Below the pieces are notes generated by a model. That model did not search any database and had not been told where the DNA came from. It saw nothing but the letters and a program-made list of their open reading frames with translations. Shown here in pieces: positions 36,901 through 46,400 of a stretch of DNA of 48,267 nt. This DNA is from Bacteroidia bacterium (lineage in GTDB: Bacteria > Bacteroidota > Bacteroidia > J057 > JANWXU01): the NCBI GenBank assembly GCA_025057395.1, contig JANWXU010000016.1, positions 1 through 48,267 on the forward strand, given 5' to 3'. Within the stretch, counting starts at the first letter, position 1; the number at the start of each line of letters is the position of its first letter. The position numbers were made by a program, and so were the translations under genes.

Positions 36901-39032
36901 GAGGGAGTTTGAACACCTTCTTGTCCGGGAGAAAAAGTTTGAGCTAATCTTGTTCCGCCTATAGGTAAATCATAGAGGCGTAAGCCTAAACCAGAGGGCA
37001 ATTCAGCACGGAAAACAAATTCAGTAGAACAGTGGCTTACATTTTGCGCTAAAGGTATAGGGGGGATAGGCCGTACTGAAAAATCTTGCCTAAGCCTTTC
37101 ACTTACACAGTTTTGGTTAGGTAGCCACTGCTCAAAATACAATTGAGAATTTCCTTCGGGCAAAAACCACTCCAATCGATTGCTGCCTATGGAACCTATA
37201 GCCATAGGCTGCCCGCTATCTAAGCTACTATATAAGCGAAGAATTGCATTAGGTAAAATACCTCTAAAGCTTAAAGTTTGTACCTGCCCTCCACAAAACA
37301 AAATACTTCCTGCATATGCCCAGCTAGGAATAGGTTGATTTTTTACCTCCGCCACCAACATCTGTCGACTATTCTGACAACCAGTTTGCGGGGATACTAC
37401 GTTTACGTAAAAAGAAGTATGTTGTGAAATACTAGGCAAAGAGATGCCGCTTTGGGGAAAGGTAGTACTAATTAATGGTACTGTAGCATCCAAGCTAGTA
37501 TATACATTTAGTCGATGATTAGGAAGTAAGCCCCAAAAGCTAAGTGTAGGACGACCTGGAGCACACAAGGGAGTAATGGAATAAACAGGATGCTCAGGAA
37601 TCGAATGCACTTTCAAACTTAGCTTTTGACGCGAACTTATACAACCTAAATTAGTCTCCACTCCTTCTACCCAAAAAGCTGTATCTCGGCTAAAAGAGGG
37701 CGTAGTCCATTGCCAGGGAGACTGACCAATAATATGTACGGGCAAAAGTGCATTCTCGGTCGCATATAAGCGTAGGCTTCTTAAGTTACTTAAAGTTGTA
37801 AAATTTACGGTAAAACTACCTGCGCCACAACGAACGGTAGTATTTTCTTGCCATTGGGGTAGGGGGGAAGGTTCGGTTATTCGAATAGTAGTGCTTACAG
37901 TGGGGGAGAATTTACAAAAAGAAGCTTCTATAGCCACACGCACAGTAGCTTGCGTAATTGTAGTATAGACTACTTTAGGAGGAATAGGACCTACAAATTG
38001 TTCAGGGGCTGCTCCTGTGCCAAAATTCCAGCGATACTGTACAGGCAGTTGACTACGCCAAGAAAGTCCTAGCTGAAGGGGAGTTTGCGTGCAAGTAGCA
38101 TTAGGTGCTCCAGTAATAGAAATGTTCTGAAACTGAGTAAGCCAAAATGGAAATTGTGTTTCTAGAAGCATGCCGCTACATAAGTCGGGAACAATTCCTT
38201 TGCGCCTTAAAATTAACTTTCCTTCTCTAAAATTAGTAGGAGTGCGAAAGATAATATCTACAAGCTCTTCCTGGCAATTGATACGCACTATTGGAAAAGT
38301 TTCAGTACTATTTTCTGCACTAATCTCAAAGTCTGAAGCTTCTACCTGAGAACAGTCCAAACGTTTATTAAAAGAAAGAGTAAGTAGTAAATGAGTGGTA
38401 CTTCCAGCGCAAAGGGTATCTTCCAGTAGAGTAGCTTTTAGGGGCACCTCATCGGTGAGTAAAGCAGTACCTGTAGTGAATAACCGAAATCCTCCTCTTG
38501 CTATGCCTGTTTGGTTAATTACCAAAACAAACTCTTGTCCTTGCGTAATAAAAAGTCCGTCCATAAAGGGATTACCATTTAACCCTTCATTTAGTATAAC
38601 TCCTAAGGGAGTATAAACGCTATCGGCAAGTCCCGTAACACCAGTTTGTTGCGATACGTTACAACGCTCTGGGGGACGTGTATAAGTATTTTCACAATTA
38701 AAACCCGCTAGGCTTGTAATATCATAAAGAGCAAAATCAAAATTATCCTGAGGGTGATTCGGAATAATACGAAACCCAAAGGTACCCGAGCGCTTTACCT
38801 TAAACCGAAACCACAAAGTCCGTGATTCTACATTTCGCAAGCAACTGTTATATAACTCGTAAGTATTTCCTGTACCTTCTATCGGCCAACTTTGTTCATA
38901 AAACCCGCATAATGGTAAAGCGCCTCGACAGTCACCTGGTGAGAAATGAGCATTTGCCTTAGAATTCAAGTATAAAAAAAGCAGCAGGTATAAGCCTAGT
39001 CTCCTAAGGATGCATTTCTTGAATAAATTCAT
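33948..39032 (-). CDS. Giant T9SS surface protein with diverged CHU_C-type Ig-like repeats
   Basis: A 1694-residue exported protein. It has a signal peptide (to about KANA-HFS). The N-terminal beta-sandwich region (about 30-200; GDCRGALPLCGFYEQSWP, TLWFRFKV) is of the type that opens many Bacteroidota surface proteins. About nine Ig-like units lie at roughly 385-1180, each with an RCG/LCA-type Cys near the start and a GC-x-S Cys near the end (for example SVQRCGAGKVTLLAQ and TTTTFYLEAQDPRTGCRS). PKD/Ig-like modules, a SprB-like unit (GGTPPFSYTYEG, VRDRNGC) and two fibronectin III modules follow. The C-terminal T9SS sorting domain reads LRLYNLQGALLRIV and SGIYILELRLQNR. It shares its repeat family with the protein at 40468-48168. 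A surface adhesin or fibre role is inferred. Confidence 0.88.
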   Translation of the reverse strand: MNLFKKCILRRLGLYLLLFLYLNSKANAHFSPGDCRGALPLCGFYEQSWPIEGTGNTYELYNSCLRNVESRTLWFRFKVKRSGTFGFRIIPNHPQDNFDFALYDITSLAGFNCENTYTRPPERCNVSQQTGVTGLADSVYTPLGVILNEGLNGNPFMDGLFITQGQEFVLVINQTGIARGGFRLFTTGTALLTDEVPLKATLLEDTLCAGSTTHLLLTLSFNKRLDCSQVEASDFEISAENSTETFPIVRINCQEELVDIIFRTPTNFREGKLILRRKGIVPDLCSGMLLETQFPFWLTQFQNISITGAPNATCTQTPLQLGLSWRSQLPVQYRWNFGTGAAPEQFVGPIPPKVVYTTITQATVRVAIEASFCKFSPTVSTTIRITEPSPLPQWQENTTVRCGAGSFTVNFTTLSNLRSLRLYATENALLPVHIIGQSPWQWTTPSFSRDTAFWVEGVETNLGCISSRQKLSLKVHSIPEHPVYSITPLCAPGRPTLSFWGLLPNHRLNVYTSLDATVPLISTTFPQSGISLPSISQHTSFYVNVVSPQTGCQNSRQMLVAEVKNQPIPSWAYAGSILFCGGQVQTLSFRGILPNAILRLYSSLDSGQPMAIGSIGSNRLEWFLPEGNSQLYFEQWLPNQNCVSERLRQDFSVRPIPPIPLAQNVSHCSTEFVFRAELPSGLGLRLYDLPIGGTRLAQTFSPGQEGVQTPSIQTTTTFYLASFDPQTGCESPRSAVLAEYLPTAPPIPPIINLCRGQEVALSMSPAPGESLILYNATGSVLHVYTVNNPTFYTPFLSATTTYFIDRRIGNCQSVKVPWIIRVSRLEAPPYSSVQRCGAGKVTLLAQRPNFGATRVSLFTQTLTSEPIAQAEFAPFELVISELSTSTRFYIEAQDSLGCKSRSSVDVIIRPIPNLPGVPMAASVQVCPGQRAVFTIVPNPPLGESIRIYSMAEGGVPLAEIRSQPYLYTTFPITTTTTFYVAAAYDGQGCESSRRAIFATTYDLPPTPLESDFVVSSRCKEGFVTISVLKADYPILLSAIIGGQVLTTFTRTPASFNHFISTTTTFYLEAQDPRTGCRSHPLAIVAKVHNRLISPPVAEESILLRCGNGSVQFSFSGLSESNFTIKIYTQPSATTAIENLAFTPYRFTTPFLTTNTTFFASVYDEKSTCESARVPISVRLTVPDSVFRLSIQGSNSLVCGQAITLRANTNQPKALWQWLPTEAVASPYSLQTLVAPKQTVTYTLLGSYNGCVQQAVHRVEVATQNIIIREQTPNQCNGTPTLLSIEESITQAIWVPAEGLNRNLGNTVEATPTITTTYTVTGLKDGCRVQGSITVPVRLPLRLSVTTWPASSLEVRDGRIFIEPQGGTPPFSYTYEGLGFWQSSSTFNNLAVGTYNLIVRDRNGCRATATVNIVAQPLECSSVRNIQLVSLDYQQAQFQWNPVSGVAYYEYTLKDDQQNVLVGPVVTSENRIRISLPSFLRNFFFEVRSVCVPNFSFSQAAAISFVAPSCGENANLQIQSNQMNRVTLSWVASPEITRITIEYRRIDVPNLPWLLAYEGVASSGFYTLQNLIPNTLYELKFTPYCQDGYAGLPQVFSFRTAANGKLNGEQFMIQEFSQFHISPNPTQTYWKLTLPFEVNDLELRLYNLQGALLRIVQNELSTNEVILDGSELISGIYILELRLQNRYLVTRLVKN

Positions 39033-39164
39033 TTTTCTAAAATATTAGTTAAGCATAAAATTAAAGAGTTCAATTAAAAAAAAGAATTATTTTAATTGGT
39101 CACTAAAAATTCAGTGTTCCAAAATTTCTTAACTTTCACATCAATTCACCCGAATTATTTCTTT

Positions 39165-40064
39165 ATGCCCTCTTCCTACGATAGCAGCCTCAAGCAAATT
39201 TTTGTGACGGTTTTGCCCACTTTCTTTCGAAAAAACCTGAGCCTACAGCTGCTCCAAATCCAAGAACAAAACCTCGAACTTCAAACTACCCTCAAACGAA
39301 CCCTAGACTACGTTGCTAAAGTCCAACTCTTGGAACCCACCACCAACCAACCCCAAGAAATCCTCTTACACATCGAATTCCAAACCCGCAACCATAAACA
39401 CATGCACAAGCGCATGCTCGAATACTATGCCCTACTCTACCGAAAATATGATTTGCCCGTATTGCAATACGTCTTGTATCTAGGAAAAGAACCCTTACGC
39501 ATGACCACCACCATCCGACACGCTCACTTACAGTTTGAATATCAAATTATAGACCTGCTTACTTTGCAAGCCCAGCAATTTTTGTTAGGAGAAAGTGTGG
39601 AAGAAAATTTGCTTGCTATTCTGGCAGATTATGGAGAGTTAGGGGCGGAAGCAGTGGTGGAGCAAATACTACATAAAATAGCAACTTGCAAAGCAGATGC
39701 TGTGGAAAAAGAGCGATATTTAGTAAATTTGGAGATATTGTCGCAGCTACGTAATTTGCAGCAATTGGTGATAGCAAAAGCAAAAACTATGGCATTAGAG
39801 TTTGATATTAAAAAAGACCTGCGATACTTACAAGGAAGAGAAGAAGGCAAGCAAGAAGGTTGGAAAGAAGGCAAGCAAGAAGGTTGGAAAGAAGGCAAGC
39901 AAGAAGGTTGGAAAGAAGGCAGGCAAATTGGCAAGCAGGAAGGAGCACAAGAAGAAAAGCTAAACATTGCCCGCCAAGCTCTGGCAGAAGGCTTGCCCAC
40001 AGAGCTCATCGCCCGAATTACAGGCCTTTCAAAAATAGAAATCGAACAATTACGAAGCAGTTAA
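39165..40064 (+). CDS. Rpn-family putative recombination-promoting nuclease / transposase-like protein
   Basis: A 299-residue protein of the Rpn (YhgA-like) family, linked in E. coli to RecA-independent recombination and DNA cleavage. The frame is open from 39096, but ATG 39165 gives the canonical MPSSYDSSLKQIF opening, so I place the start there. The PD-(D/E)XK core is visible as Asp in YDSSLK and the LHIEFQT strand (E-x-Q), with helix MHKRMLEYYALLYRKY and strand VLQYVLYLG. The C-terminus holds three exact GKQEGWKE units followed by a degenerate one, then a helix-turn-helix-like end (LAEGLPTELIARITGLSKIEI). The first half is visibly richer in C-ending codons than its neighbours. It lies between two giant surface-protein genes. 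No terminal inverted repeats are seen. Confidence 0.82.
   Translation: MPSSYDSSLKQIFVTVLPTFFRKNLSLQLLQIQEQNLELQTTLKRTLDYVAKVQLLEPTTNQPQEILLHIEFQTRNHKHMHKRMLEYYALLYRKYDLPVLQYVLYLGKEPLRMTTTIRHAHLQFEYQIIDLLTLQAQQFLLGESVEENLLAILADYGELGAEAVVEQILHKIATCKADAVEKERYLVNLEILSQLRNLQQLVIAKAKTMALEFDIKKDLRYLQGREEGKQEGWKEGKQEGWKEGKQEGWKEGRQIGKQEGAQEEKLNIARQALAEGLPTELIARITGLSKIEIEQLRSS
39844..39915 (+). repeat. Three perfect 24-bp tandem repeats inside the Rpn gene
   Basis: The 24-bp unit (starting GGCAAGCAAGAAGG) occurs three times without a mismatch at 39844-39867, 39868-39891 and 39892-39915, followed by a degenerate part. It encodes the charged octad GKQEGWKE. The exact identity implies recent slippage and likely copy-number variation between strains. 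Confidence 0.92.
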
Positions 40065-40467
40065 ATTTATCTACATGAGCCTAACTAAGCCGAAAAACTA
40101 AAAAATTAGCTTATTCCCTCTATTTTAATACTTGAAAATTTTATTCTCTTATAATTTAGCCCATACAAACAATGCTTCTTTCTTAATTTACTCCTCTAAA
40201 AAATATGAAAAAAGTTAGTCAATAAATGTTTTCTATATAACCATTTTATTTTTAATCTTATTAAATAAATCTTTTATAGTGGGAGTAAAAAATTTTTACT
40301 CTCTAAAAAACCTAAAAGCAAATTTCTTAGCCCTATAACGCTTGAAAAGCTATACAATCCATAATAAAGCCATTAAAAGATAATTAAGTTACCCTAAGTC
40401 TTTTATCTCTTTTTTTTATTTAATTTGTGTTGAAAATAAATCAACATAAAAACTTTTTTATTGCACT
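40065..40467. other. Intergenic region upstream of the giant propeller/Ig protein
   Basis: An AT-rich spacer of about 400 nt. It holds a near-perfect palindrome, GAGTAAAAA A TTTTTACTC, at 40283-40301 and a small dyad TGTTGA/TCAACA at 40428-40446 just before the ATG at 40468. A -7-like TTAATTTG occurs near 40420-40427 without a clear -33. No RNA gene is seen. Confidence 0.45.
40283..40301. promoter_or_regulatory. 19-bp palindrome upstream of the giant surface-protein gene
   Basis: GAGTAAAAA and TTTTTACTC flank a single A, giving a perfect 9+1+9 palindrome 167 nt before the start codon. It could be a protein-binding site or a weak terminator for read-through from the Rpn gene. There is no direct evidence for either. 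Confidence 0.35.
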
Positions 40468-43400
40468 ATGCAAAAGCTCTTTAGATTATTTTTATTACTA
40501 CTTGTTTGTAATCAGTGCTTTGCTAAATCTGAAATCATTGAGAAAAAGTTCACTCAAAGCACCCTAGCCTTTGTTCAAAATAAGGGTCAAATTATTGATA
40601 CAGAAGGAAAAGTTCGTAGTGATATACTCTTTTATGCTCAGTTAAAAGGAGTTCAAGTTTATTTTTCAAAAGAAAAAATTAGTTATGTTTATCCGCTACA
40701 TGATTTAAATTCCAGCAAACATAAAAATAATGGCCTCTGGCGAATGGATGTAGAATTTGTAAACGCAAATTCTGAGTGTAGAATTAGTGCTGAGGATGCA
40801 AAACAATTTTACCTTAATTACTATTTAGCCCACAAGCAAATTACGAATATTCCAACCTTTGGAAAAATTATCTACCATAATATTTATCCGCATGTTGATC
40901 TCATTTTTTACACTTTGCCCAACGGGGCATTGAAATATGATTTCATAATTAAGCCAGGAGGAAATCCACAAAATATTCGCTTAAAGTACATAGAGGGAGG
41001 TAAAACAACTATCAATACCCAAGGGGAATTTATTGCTATTCATCCAGCGGGTACTTTAACAGAAAAAGCTCCTTGGGCCTACCAAGAAAACAACACCAAT
41101 GTATTTTCAAAATATGTTTTCAATGCTTCCAATCAAATTCTTTCATTTGAAATTGGCAATTATAATACTTCTAAAAATTTAGTTATTGATCCTGTAGTAA
41201 GCCCTTGGTCTACCTATTATGGCACTGCCAATATAGAAGAAGCCTACGGTATAGGCACAGCCCCTAATGGAAATGTAGTAGTTTGCGGCTATACCAATAG
41301 TAGTGTTTTTCCAGTTTTGCCCGGGGCTACCCAGCCAAACTTTGGAGGAGGAGGCGAAGACGCATTCGTAATTCAGTTTAATAGTGATGGTACTCCACTT
41401 TGGGCAACCTACTATGGAGGCTCTGCTAATGACCGTGCCTTTGGAGTTGATGTAGATAATAATAATAACATTTACTTTACGGGACAAACTGCAAGTAGTA
41501 ACTTTCCTGGTGCTAGCAGCTACAATGGAGGAGATGATATTTTTGCTGTAAAACTTAACAATAATGGGCAGTTAGTTTGGGCAACCTTATTTGGTGGAGC
41601 TACAGATGACGTAGCTTATGAAATTGCCATAGATAATGCTAATAACCTAATTGTAACAGGATATACTACAGGTCCTGAGTTTCCTGCTTTTGGAGGTGCT
41701 TTTCAAAATACTTTTGCCGGCGGAGAAACAGACGCTATAGTAGTCAAATTTAATGAAAATGGAGTACCCCTTTGGGCAACCTTTTATGGGGGAAGTTCTA
41801 AAGATATAGCTACCAGTCTGGATATTGATAGTAATAATAATATTTATTTTGTAGGCTATACTTTGAGTGAAAACTTCCCTACCCAAAATGCATTTCAAAA
41901 TTCTAATAATGGTGAGCATGATTGCTTTGCTGTACGTCTTTCGGCTCTAGGGCAAAGGCAATGGGCTACTTATATCGGAGGTAGCAGCAATGATGAAGCA
42001 CGTGCTATTTCTGTTGATCCTAACAACAATGTGATTATAGTAGGTTGGAGTAATAGCACCGATTTTAATGTTACTGGGGGCTTCCAAACTACCTACGGTG
42101 GAAATGACGATGCTATCATTATAAAATTAAATAGCAATGGTACCCGCCTTTGGGCAACTTATGCTGGCGGTTCTTCTTCAGATAAAGCTTATGCTGTTAC
42201 TACTGACGAAGTAGGAGGAATTTACCTTACGGGAGAAACAAGAAGTACAAACTTTCGTCAATTTGCTAATACCCCAGGTCCTTTTCAAGTTAACCGTGCT
42301 GGTGGGGAGGACGCTTTTATTTTAGAACTTAGTGCCGGAGGCACACCTGTAAATTCTTCCTATTACGGAGGAAGACAAACTGATATAGGGCAGGGAATTG
42401 CCATTTCTAGCAACCGTCTTTATATCTGCGGCTGGACCATTAGCAGTAGTATTCGATCGGGTGGTAATTTTCCTGTGCCAATCAATGCCTATCAACCAGA
42501 ATGGGCAGGTGAGCGAGACGCCTTTATTACACGGTTCGACCTTATTTGCGAAACCCCACCCCCCACTCCTACTGTAAATGCTGTTTCAGGCTGCGGTACA
42601 GCTTCCGCTACAATTACAATAACAAACGTACCTAATGAGGTAACAGAGGTTCGTTTATATTCTAGTCGCTTTAGTAGTACCCCCATTGCTAGGGCTACTT
42701 CTCGCCCTTTTATTCTTACTACCCCTACTGTAAGTACTACCACTACATTTTTCATAGAAAGTTTTATTGACGAACGCTGTGTAAGTGAAAGAGCAGAACT
42801 TGTACTAAATGTCAATCCTTTCCCTGGAGCTCCTTTAAGCAATAATGTCACTCGCTGCGGGCCAGGAAGTGTTACTTTTACTGCAGAATTTACTTCACCA
42901 GCTGGTACCCAGATCCACTTGTATACCCAAGCTAGTGGAGGCTCTGCAATTGCCTTCGACCCTACTCCTCCTTATACTCTAACAGCTAATGTAAATAATA
43001 CTACTACTTTCTACCTAGAAGCTTTTAATTCCAACACTGGCTGTACTAGCCTTACGCGAACTGTGGTAGTAGCTAATGTATTACCCTTACCAGCTCCCCC
43101 TATAGCTAATAATGTCTCTCGATGTGGAGCAGGACAGGTGATTTTTACTGCCCAACAGGGCAACCCTCCTGGTAACGGAATACGCATTTATACCACTGCA
43201 ATTGGAGGTACAGAAATAACTTCTCGTCTTTCGCCCCCATTTGAATTGGCTGTCTCTCCTACTGTTACTACTACCTACTTCTTGGAAAGTTTTATACAAG
43301 AATTTGTAGGATGTAATAGCTCTACTCGTACTCAAGTAGTAGCAACTGTGCACCCTTTACCAGGACTTCCACCTGCAGGTAATGTATCACGATGTGGGCC

Positions 43401-46400
43401 AGGAGCTGTTAATATAACGGCTGCTTTTGGAAACCCTTCCGGAACAGAAATGCGTATATACAATGTTCCTAGTGGTGGCACACCATTAGAAGTACAAAAC
43501 ACTCCGCCCTTTAACTTTATACAAAACATTACCACTACTACTGTATTTTATTTAGAAGCTTTCTCGAGTATTACCGGTTGTACAAGTCTTAGAAACTCCA
43601 TAACCGCTAGTGTCAATAATAACCCGGGAGCTCCCATAGGAGCTGCTGTTTCTCGATGCGGTGCTGGCGCAATAACTATTAGTGCTCAAATGGGAAATCC
43701 ACCTGGTACCGAAATTAGACTTTATAGTGTAAGTAGTGGTGGTAACGTTTTAGATAGTGACGCTACAACTCCCTATACTTTATCTACAACAGTTTCCAAC
43801 AGCGGACAATTATTTTTAGAAGTCTTTGATGCCAATACACGTTGCACCAGTACTACTCGTACCCCTGTAAATGTAACAGTTACTTCACCGCCAAGTGCAC
43901 CTACCGGGGAAGCATTCTCGCGTTGTGGCGCAGGTACAGTATTTATCACAGCAGGTATGGGATTTTTCGCTGGGCGAGAAATTCGTTTATATGAACAGGG
44001 AAGTGGTGGTACTCCAATAGCTATCGATAATTTTGCTCCTTACCAATTTACCGTAAATATCACCACTACCACTACATTCTTTTTAGAAAGCTACGATGTG
44101 GACGCAAACGGAGGACCATGCCCAAGCTCAAGAACCCAAGTAGTAGCTGTAATTAATCCCCTACCCGGTGCCCCTACTTCTAGTAATGTAAGCCGCTGTG
44201 GAGCCGGCTTTGTTACATTTACAGCTAATTTAGGTACCCCAGCAGGTAATAGCATTCGGCTCTTTACGGACCCCTTCGGAGGTCTTCCTTTGGCTAGCGC
44301 TTTTAATGCTCCCTACTTACTTTCTGCTAATGTTACCACAACTACTATTTTTTACTTAGAAACACTTAATACCACAACAGGCTGTGTTAGCCAAAATCGT
44401 ACTCCTGTAGTAGCCACAGTAAATATTCCCCCAGCCCCTCCTATAGTAAATAATGTAGCTCGCTGTGGACCAGGAACCGTAACTATTTTTGCCACAATGG
44501 GAAATCCTCCAGGTACTGACGTATTCCTATACTCTCAGCCTACAGGAGGTAATATTCTTGCTTCAGACTTTATTGAGCCATTCGACTTAGGAACCAACGT
44601 AACTACTACTACTACCTTTTATGTAGAAAGCTTTAGTATTTTTACTAATTGCGCTAGCACCAGCCGTACCGCTGTTACTGTAACTGTAAACCCCATACCT
44701 GGCACTCCTTCTGCTTCTGCTGTGCAACGCTGCGGCCCAGGCATCATTACCATTACAGCCAATATGGGGATTCCTAGTGCTCGTGAAATTCGCTTATATT
44801 CGCAGCCTACAGGTGGGGAAGCTATTGCCATAGATAATACTCCTCCGTATGAATTATCTGCTACCATTAATACCACCACCACACTTTACATTGAAAGCTA
44901 TACCCTAGATGTAAGTGGTGTGTGCACAAGCAACCGTACTTCTGTAGTAGCCACGGTCAATGAAAACCCAGGACCCCCAAGTGCCCTAATAGCCTTTTCT
45001 CGCTGTGGAGCAGGAACAATTACTTTTACTGCTCAAATGGGAACCCCGACAGGAAATCAAATTCATTTGTTTTCTCAACCTACCGGAGGCCCATCTTTAG
45101 GTAGTAACAATACCCCTCCCTACTCTATTAGTACCAACATTACTACTACTACCATTTTTTACATTGAGAGTCGTAATACCACTACAGGTTGCATTAGCCT
45201 GAGAAGCCCTGTGGTAGCAACTGTTAACCCTACGCCTGGTGCTCCTAGTGCAAATAATGTTACAAGATGTGGAGCTGGAGAAATTGTATTTACTACCCAA
45301 ATGGGAGCCCCAACAGGTACTGAAATTCGTTTATACACGCTTTCATCGGGAGGAACAATAATTGCCAGTGATGCTTTTGCTCCTTACGACTTAGCTACTA
45401 ACATTACTACTACCACTACTTTCTTCCTCGAAAGCTTTGATATTACTACAGGTTGTGCTAGCACCACTCGCAGTAGTGTAGTGGGTATTGCTGCTTCTCC
45501 TCCTGCCCTACCTGATGCTACTAATGTGACGCGTTGCGGAGCTGGCAGTGTAACCTTCTCTGCTACCATGGGCAACCCTGCGGGCACAGAAATTCGGCTT
45601 TATACTACAGAAGTGGGAGGAACAGCCTTAGCTATCGATAATCAGGCGCCTTATTTACTCTCTACTACTGTTACCACTACTACTACCTTCTTTTTAGAAA
45701 GTTTTAATACAAATATTCCAGGAGGATGCGCTAGTAATAGGAGAAGTATTACCGCTATCGTCAATGAATTACCTGGCATACCTCCTGTATCTAACATTTC
45801 ACGCTGCGGAACTGGATTTATTACCCTTACCATAGCAAATGGCACTCCTCCTGCTACAGATATGCGACTTTATACCGTTGCTACAGGTGGAAACTTTATA
45901 CAAAATGACGGTACTGAACCCTTTAATTTCAGTATTAACCTTACAACTAATAGTACTTTCTATATTGAAAGTTTTAATCGCAATACAGGATGCATAAGCA
46001 CTAATCGTGCAACTTTAGTCGTCAGCATCAGTCCCTTACCAGGTAGCCCTCGAGCACAAGGAGTAGCTCGTTGCGGCTTTGGTGAAGTAATTTTTACTGC
46101 AGAAATGGGAACTCCAGCAGGAAGAGAAATTCGACTATACGCTACTCCAGTTGGAGGCGTGCCTATTTCTACAGCACTAGCTCCTCCATATACATTGAAT
46201 GCTACAGTATTTACTACCACTACTTTTTACTTAGAAAGTTACGATGTAGACCCCTTTGGCGTGTGTGCAAGTACAAGAACTCCAATAATAGCAACAGTTA
46301 ATCCACTACCGGGTATTCCGTTTGCCGAAACTGTAGCGCGTTGTGGTAGCGGAGCAATTACCCTAAGCTTTAACATTGGAGAACCTGCAGGCGACCAAAT

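Noticed and set aside
39096-39164. N-terminal extension of the Rpn frame by 23 codons
   Set aside because: The internal ATG at 39165 gives the canonical family start; the extension overlaps the upstream region of the divergent giant gene.
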